The notes under the pieces: model-generated | What the model was told of the DNA's origin: nothing | Seen by the model: only the letters and a program-made list of their open reading frames with translations | The model's database searches: none | Made by a program: the position numbers and the translations under genes | Shown: one piece after another, positions 58,384-64,000 of the stretch | Position numbering within the stretch: the first letter of the stretch is position 1 | How the letters are laid out: every line of letters starts with the position of its first letter | Assembly (NCBI RefSeq): GCF_006539565.1 | Contig: NZ_BJNG01000001.1 | Coordinates: 208,806-272,805 of the forward strand | Direction of reading: 5' to 3' | Source of the DNA: Pseudonocardia hydrocarbonoxydans | GTDB taxonomy: Bacteria; Actinomycetota; Actinomycetes; Mycobacteriales; Pseudonocardiaceae | DNA: 64,000 nt

Positions 58384-58839
58384 GTGAGCACCGACTGGCG
58401 CACGGACGGGGTCCGGGTCATCCCCGCCGACTCCCTGGACACGAACACCGCGCAGACCCCCGGCATGAACCGCGCCGCCGCGGTCACGCACGCGCGGGCC
58501 GGCGCGGAGAAGCTGTGGGCGGGCACTGTCACCATCCATCCCGGTGCCCGCACCGGCGCGCACCACCACGGCGAGCTGGAGAGCGTCATCTACGTGGTGC
58601 GCGGCCGGGCGCGGATGCGCTGGGGCGAGCGCCTGGAGTTCACCGCCGAGGCGGGCCCCGGCGGGTTCATCTTCGTGCCGCCGTGGGTGCCGCACCAGGA
58701 GATCAACGCCCTCGACGACGAGCCGCTGGAGTGCGTGCTGACCCGCAGCGGCCAGGAACCGGTGGTGGTGAACCTCGACATCGAGGGCGTGGCGCAGCCG
58801 GAGCCGGTGCGCTGGGTCGACCCGCTGCACGGGAGCTGA
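58384..58839 (+). CDS. Cupin-domain protein
   Basis: A 151-residue single-domain cupin. The metal-site motif is clear: GARTGAHHHGELESVIYVVRG (His-X-His, Glu) and later PPWVPHQEINALDDEPLECV with the last histidine. It starts with GTG seven bases after a CAGGAT box. Role unknown; it follows the egt operon but after a terminator, so a direct link with ergothioneine is not supported. Confidence 0.82.
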   Translation: MSTDWRTDGVRVIPADSLDTNTAQTPGMNRAAAVTHARAGAEKLWAGTVTIHPGARTGAHHHGELESVIYVVRGRARMRWGERLEFTAEAGPGGFIFVPPWVPHQEINALDDEPLECVLTRSGQEPVVVNLDIEGVAQPEPVRWVDPLHGS

Positions 58840-58877
58840 GCCGCACGGCTCCGCCGGTGGGCCCGCCCCGCCCCTTC

Positions 58878-58919
58878 GATGTCAGCGAATCATTGACACG
58901 ACGGACCGACAACGAGTCG
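58878..58919 (+). repeat. 42 bp repeat, copy 1 (upstream of the GntR/TetR gene)
   Basis: Identical to copy 2 at 33 of 42 positions. It begins GATGTCA and contains the imperfect inverted repeat TGTCAGCGAATCATTGACA (58880-58898). Confidence 0.6.
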
Positions 58920-58940
58920 TGGACGCCGGACCCACCCCGC

Positions 58941-58972
58941 GTACGCCGTCCACGCGTTCACGTACGGCGTAC
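58941..58972. promoter_or_regulatory. Inverted repeat GTACGCCGT-N14-ACGGCGTAC
   Basis: Perfect 9-base arms at 58941-58949 and 58964-58972, about 76 bases upstream of the GntR/TetR regulator gene. Confidence 0.45.
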
Positions 58973-59032
58973 ACGGCGATCGGGGGCCGTCCGTCGCAGC
59001 TCGGACCGACCGGAGATCGCCGGGGCGGGCGG

Positions 59033-59044
59033 TGTACTAGTACA
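59033..59044. promoter_or_regulatory. Palindrome TGTACTAGTACA before the GntR/TetR gene
   Basis: A perfect 12-base palindrome three bases before the GTG start; a likely autoregulatory operator. Confidence 0.6.
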
Positions 59045-59047
59045 GGG

Positions 59048-59896
59048 GTGGCGAGGACGGGATCCGCGGCGATCACCGCGGAGCTGCGCAGGCGGATCGT
59101 GTCCGGCACGCCGGCGCCGGGGGAGCGGGTGCCCTCGACGCGGGCGATCGCGCGCGAGTGGGGTGTCGCGATCGCCACGGCGAGCCGCGTGCTGGCGACG
59201 CTGCGGGCCGAGGGGCTGGTGCGGGTCGTGCCGGGGGTCGGGACGGTCGTCGCCGAGCCCTCCGCCGGCGCGGCGGACCGCACCGACGCCCCGGCCGGGT
59301 CCGTGCCGCCGTGGGTCCGGGCCGGGGGGCCCGCGGCGGAGCCGGCGCGGGTGCTGGGCCCGGACCGGATCGTCGAGGTCGCCGTCCGGGTGGCCGACGC
59401 CGAGGGTCTCGCCGCGGTGACCGTGCGCCGGGTCGCCGCCGAGCTCGGCGCCGCACCGATGGCCCTCTACCAGCACGTGGGCGGCAAGGACGAGCTGGTC
59501 GACCGGATGCTCGACGCCGCCCTGCGGGACGCGGTCCCCCCGGCCGAGGGCGCGGCGGGGTGGCGGCCCCGGGTCGAGTCGGCGGCCTGGGCGCTGTGGA
59601 CGGCGGTCCGCCGCCGCCGGTGGGCGGCCGAGGCGCTGGCCACCGGGCGACCGGCGCCCGCGGACACGGTGTTCGAGCGGCTGACGACGGTCACGCCCGA
59701 TCTGGCCCCGCCCGTCGCGGCCGACCTGCACCGCACCCTCGTCCACCTCGTCCGCGGGACGGCGGTCGGGTCCGACCCCGATCTCGACGCCCTGTTCGCG
59801 GCGGGCCTGCGCCTGCTCCTGGACGGCGTGGCGGTGCGGCTGGACCGCGAGGACGCCGCCGCCCGGTCCACCGCGCCGCCCTGGGCCCGGACCTGA
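59048..59896 (+). CDS. Regulator with both GntR and TetR DNA-binding domains
   Basis: A 282-residue protein. Residues about 5-72 are a GntR winged helix (ELRRRIVSGTPAPGERVPST followed by RAIAREWGVAIATASRVL). Residues about 100-165 are a TetR HTH (IVEVAVRVADAEGLAAVTVR, RVAAELGAAPMALYQHVGGK), followed by a TetR-C type ligand domain. Such GntR-TetR fusions occur in actinobacteria. The GTG start fits the beginning of the first domain and lies just after a perfect palindrome. Target genes unknown; the neighbouring cupin gene is a candidate. Confidence 0.87.
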   Translation: MARTGSAAITAELRRRIVSGTPAPGERVPSTRAIAREWGVAIATASRVLATLRAEGLVRVVPGVGTVVAEPSAGAADRTDAPAGSVPPWVRAGGPAAEPARVLGPDRIVEVAVRVADAEGLAAVTVRRVAAELGAAPMALYQHVGGKDELVDRMLDAALRDAVPPAEGAAGWRPRVESAAWALWTAVRRRRWAAEALATGRPAPADTVFERLTTVTPDLAPPVAADLHRTLVHLVRGTAVGSDPDLDALFAAGLRLLLDGVAVRLDREDAAARSTAPPWART

Positions 59897-59923
59897 CCCC
59901 GGCCCGTCACCGACAGGCCCTCA

Positions 59924-59985
59924 CGCGCACGGTCCGGTGCGGCGCACCGGCTGCAGCCCGTGCGACCGCCCGCTCCGCGTGCGCC
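59924..59985 (+). repeat. Nested inverted repeat element, copy E
   Basis: Same plan as copies A-D: CGCAC start, inner CGCACCGGCTGCAGCCCGTG, end CGTGCGCC. Confidence 0.6.
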
Positions 59986-59992
59986 ACTCTCA

Positions 59993-60034
59993 GATGTCAA
60001 TGAAACATTGACGCAACGGATCGGCAATGAATCG
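59993..60034 (+). repeat. 42 bp repeat, copy 2 (downstream of the GntR/TetR gene)
   Basis: Direct repeat of copy 1. Its core GTCAATG-AAA-CATTGAC (59996-60012) is a perfect inverted repeat with 7-base arms. Confidence 0.6.
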
Positions 60035-60066
60035 ACGACGTCGCCGGACGGGCCCGGAGACGCCAA

Positions 60067-60097
60067 CGGCCGCCGCCCCGTCGAGGAGCGGCGGCCG
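60067..60097. terminator. Aconitase terminator stem-loop
   Basis: CGGCCGCCGC (60067-60076) pairs with GCGGCGGCCG (60088-60097) around an 11-base loop, 19 bases beyond the aconitase stop on the minus strand. Confidence 0.6.
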
Positions 60098-60115
60098 CCG
60101 GGGGAGAGGGGAGGA

Positions 60116-62938
<2,823 letters not shown>

Positions 62939-63027
62939 TGGTTGTCCTCCTGCGGTGGTGGGCGCGGGTTGCTCGGAGTCTCGCGTACCGCATCCGTGGC
63001 GGGTACGAGACCCCTCTCACCTCCAAA

Positions 63028-63043
63028 CAGTACGCTTGTCCGG
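63028..63043. promoter_or_regulatory. AcnR operator in the acn promoter
   Basis: CAGTACGCTTGTCCGG equals the C. glutamicum AcnR site CAGAACGCTTGTACTG, as recalled, at 13 of 16 positions. On the minus strand it covers a TACTGT -10-like box, so AcnR binding would block acn transcription. Confidence 0.7.
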
Positions 63044-63186
63044 TTAAAACGGCAGGGCCGGGGTGACGATCACACTGACCCCGATGGAGTAGTTCGTGAT
63101 CCGGGCGCGCGTGGCAACCGGATGGGTGACGACACCGGTGGCACAGTTCGGCGCGGTTCAACCGCCGAGTCAGGGAAGGTCGTCCG

Positions 63187-64000
63187 GTGCACAGGTCCGT
63201 TCGGGTGGTCGTGCTCGTCCTGCTGCTCGCCCTGCTCGGGGGAACGGCCCCCGCCCTGGCGCAGGAGCCGCCGCCCCCGCCGAACCCCAGCGACGACGAG
63301 CTGCGCAACAGCCAGCAGGCCGTGCAGGACCGGGCCGGGCAGTTCGGCGCGCTCACCGGCCGGCTCGCCGAGCTCGACGCGCAGGCCGACGACCTCGCCG
63401 CCGAGCTGGCCGGGCAGCGCGAGAACGCCGAGGCCGCACTCGTCGACCTGCAGGCGGCCGAGTCCGCCGCGGCGGAGGCCGGCGAGCGCGCCGCGGCCGC
63501 GCGCGTCGCCACCGACGCCGCCACCCTCGCCATCGACGAGGCCCGCGCCCGGCTCGACGACTTCGTCACCGCCACCTACCAGGAGGGTCTCGACACCGGC
63601 CCGCTCGGCCTGCTCACCTCGGCGCAGACACCCGAGGAGCTCGTCGCCCGCGCCGAGTTCACCGACCTGCTCGCCCGGGCCCAGCTCGCGGCCCAGGACG
63701 GGCTGGAGCGGGCGCGGGTCGACAAGGCCAACGCCGACTCCACCGCCCGCGCGCTGCTGGACGAGGCCCGGGCCCGCGAGGAGGAGGCGGCGCGGGCCAA
63801 GGACAGCGCCGACGCCGCGTACGCCGCGGCCGACGCCGCCGCCCGCGAGCAGGCGGCCCTGCTCGACGCGGTGCAGGCCGAGCGCGAGCAGGTCCAGGCC
63901 CAGCTCGATGCGGCCGTCGCCTCCGACGCCGGGCTGCGCGACCAGCGGGCCCGCTACGACGAGTGGCAGCGGGTGCTGGCCGAGCAGGAGGCCGCCCGCC
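63187..64000 (+). CDS. RipA-type peptidoglycan hydrolase, N-terminal part (continues past the window)
   Basis: The first 271 codons of a secreted protein. Residues 1 to about 29 are a signal peptide (RVVVLVLLLALLGGTAPALA), followed by a proline-rich stretch and a long alanine/glutamate/arginine-rich coiled coil in two helical stretches, around TYQEGLDTGPLGLLTSAQTP, the hallmark of RipA-like NlpC/P60 endopeptidases. The catalytic domain would be further downstream, beyond the window. M. tuberculosis ripA (Rv1477) also follows acn; the intervening membrane gene Rv1476 is absent here. GTG start after GGGAAGG. Confidence 0.82.
   Translation, partial: MHRSVRVVVLVLLLALLGGTAPALAQEPPPPPNPSDDELRNSQQAVQDRAGQFGALTGRLAELDAQADDLAAELAGQRENAEAALVDLQAAESAAAEAGERAAAARVATDAATLAIDEARARLDDFVTATYQEGLDTGPLGLLTSAQTPEELVARAEFTDLLARAQLAAQDGLERARVDKANADSTARALLDEARAREEEAARAKDSADAAYAAADAAAREQAALLDAVQAEREQVQAQLDAAVASDAGLRDQRARYDEWQRVLAEQEAAR

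Noticed and set aside
58384..58839. Cupin gene as a missing ergothioneine (egtE-like) step
   Set aside because: A cupin is not a PLP-dependent C-S lyase, and a terminator lies between egtD and this gene.
63044..63186. Possible c-di-AMP (ydaO) riboswitch before the RipA-type gene
   Set aside because: The gene type and words such as GGGTGACGA and CCGAGTC look suggestive, but the conserved 3' GACAGCTAACC-like element is missing and no matching multi-stem fold could be drawn by eye. A covariance search (RF00379) would decide.

Overview
The window is very GC-rich (over 70 %), densely packed and rich in GTG starts, ATGA/GTGA gene overlaps and apparently leaderless genes (a TANNNT box 6-8 bases before the start codon). 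Gene content (MptB, SufR-first SUF operon, EgtABCD, AcnR, CebR-like sugar operon) points to an actinobacterium of the Pseudonocardiales, most likely Pseudonocardia or a close relative. No tRNA, rRNA, CRISPR array, transposase, integrase or prophage gene was seen.

A backbone follows the Mycobacterium tuberculosis Rv1454c-Rv1478 order: qor, ctaA, a two-gene ABC exporter, mptB, sufR-sufB-sufD-sufC-sufS-sufU-sufT (6.3-19.3 kb), then ABC-F ATPase, a small HTH protein, enoyl-CoA hydratase, acnR, aconitase and the start of a RipA-type peptidoglycan hydrolase (48-64 kb). Left of it lie a formaldehyde dehydrogenase fragment, a secreted LVIVD-repeat protein, a DUF305 lipoprotein and an iron(III) ABC transporter with a DtxR/IdeR-like box.

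About 28 kb of accessory genes sit between sufT and the ABC-F gene. First comes a LacI-controlled sugar uptake/beta-glucosidase operon (19.4-25.1 kb). Next is the most striking part (25.3-40.6 kb), a compact tungsten/molybdenum module: fdhD, a MoeA fused to an oxyanion-binding-like domain, a second MoeA, an NAD-type formate dehydrogenase of the alpha + NuoEF-fusion type, an aldehyde ferredoxin oxidoreductase, a MobA-MoaD fusion and a GntR-HTH regulator carrying the same binding-like domain as MoeA. Divergent from these is a tungstate-type tupABC transporter. Together they can import the oxyanion, sense it, insert it into pyranopterin and use it in two redox enzymes. After it come an MFS transporter, arylamine N-acetyltransferase, a class III cyclase with a universal stress protein, lycopene cyclase, dGTPase and an SDR.

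On the right, a complete ergothioneine cluster egtABCD separates acnR from its presumed target acn, whose promoter holds a near-match to the Corynebacterium AcnR operator. Intergenic gaps hold several undescribed repeats: a five-copy family of about 65 bp nested inverted repeats, a 42 bp repeat pair flanking a GntR/TetR double-HTH regulator, and 22 bp tandem repeats after egtD.
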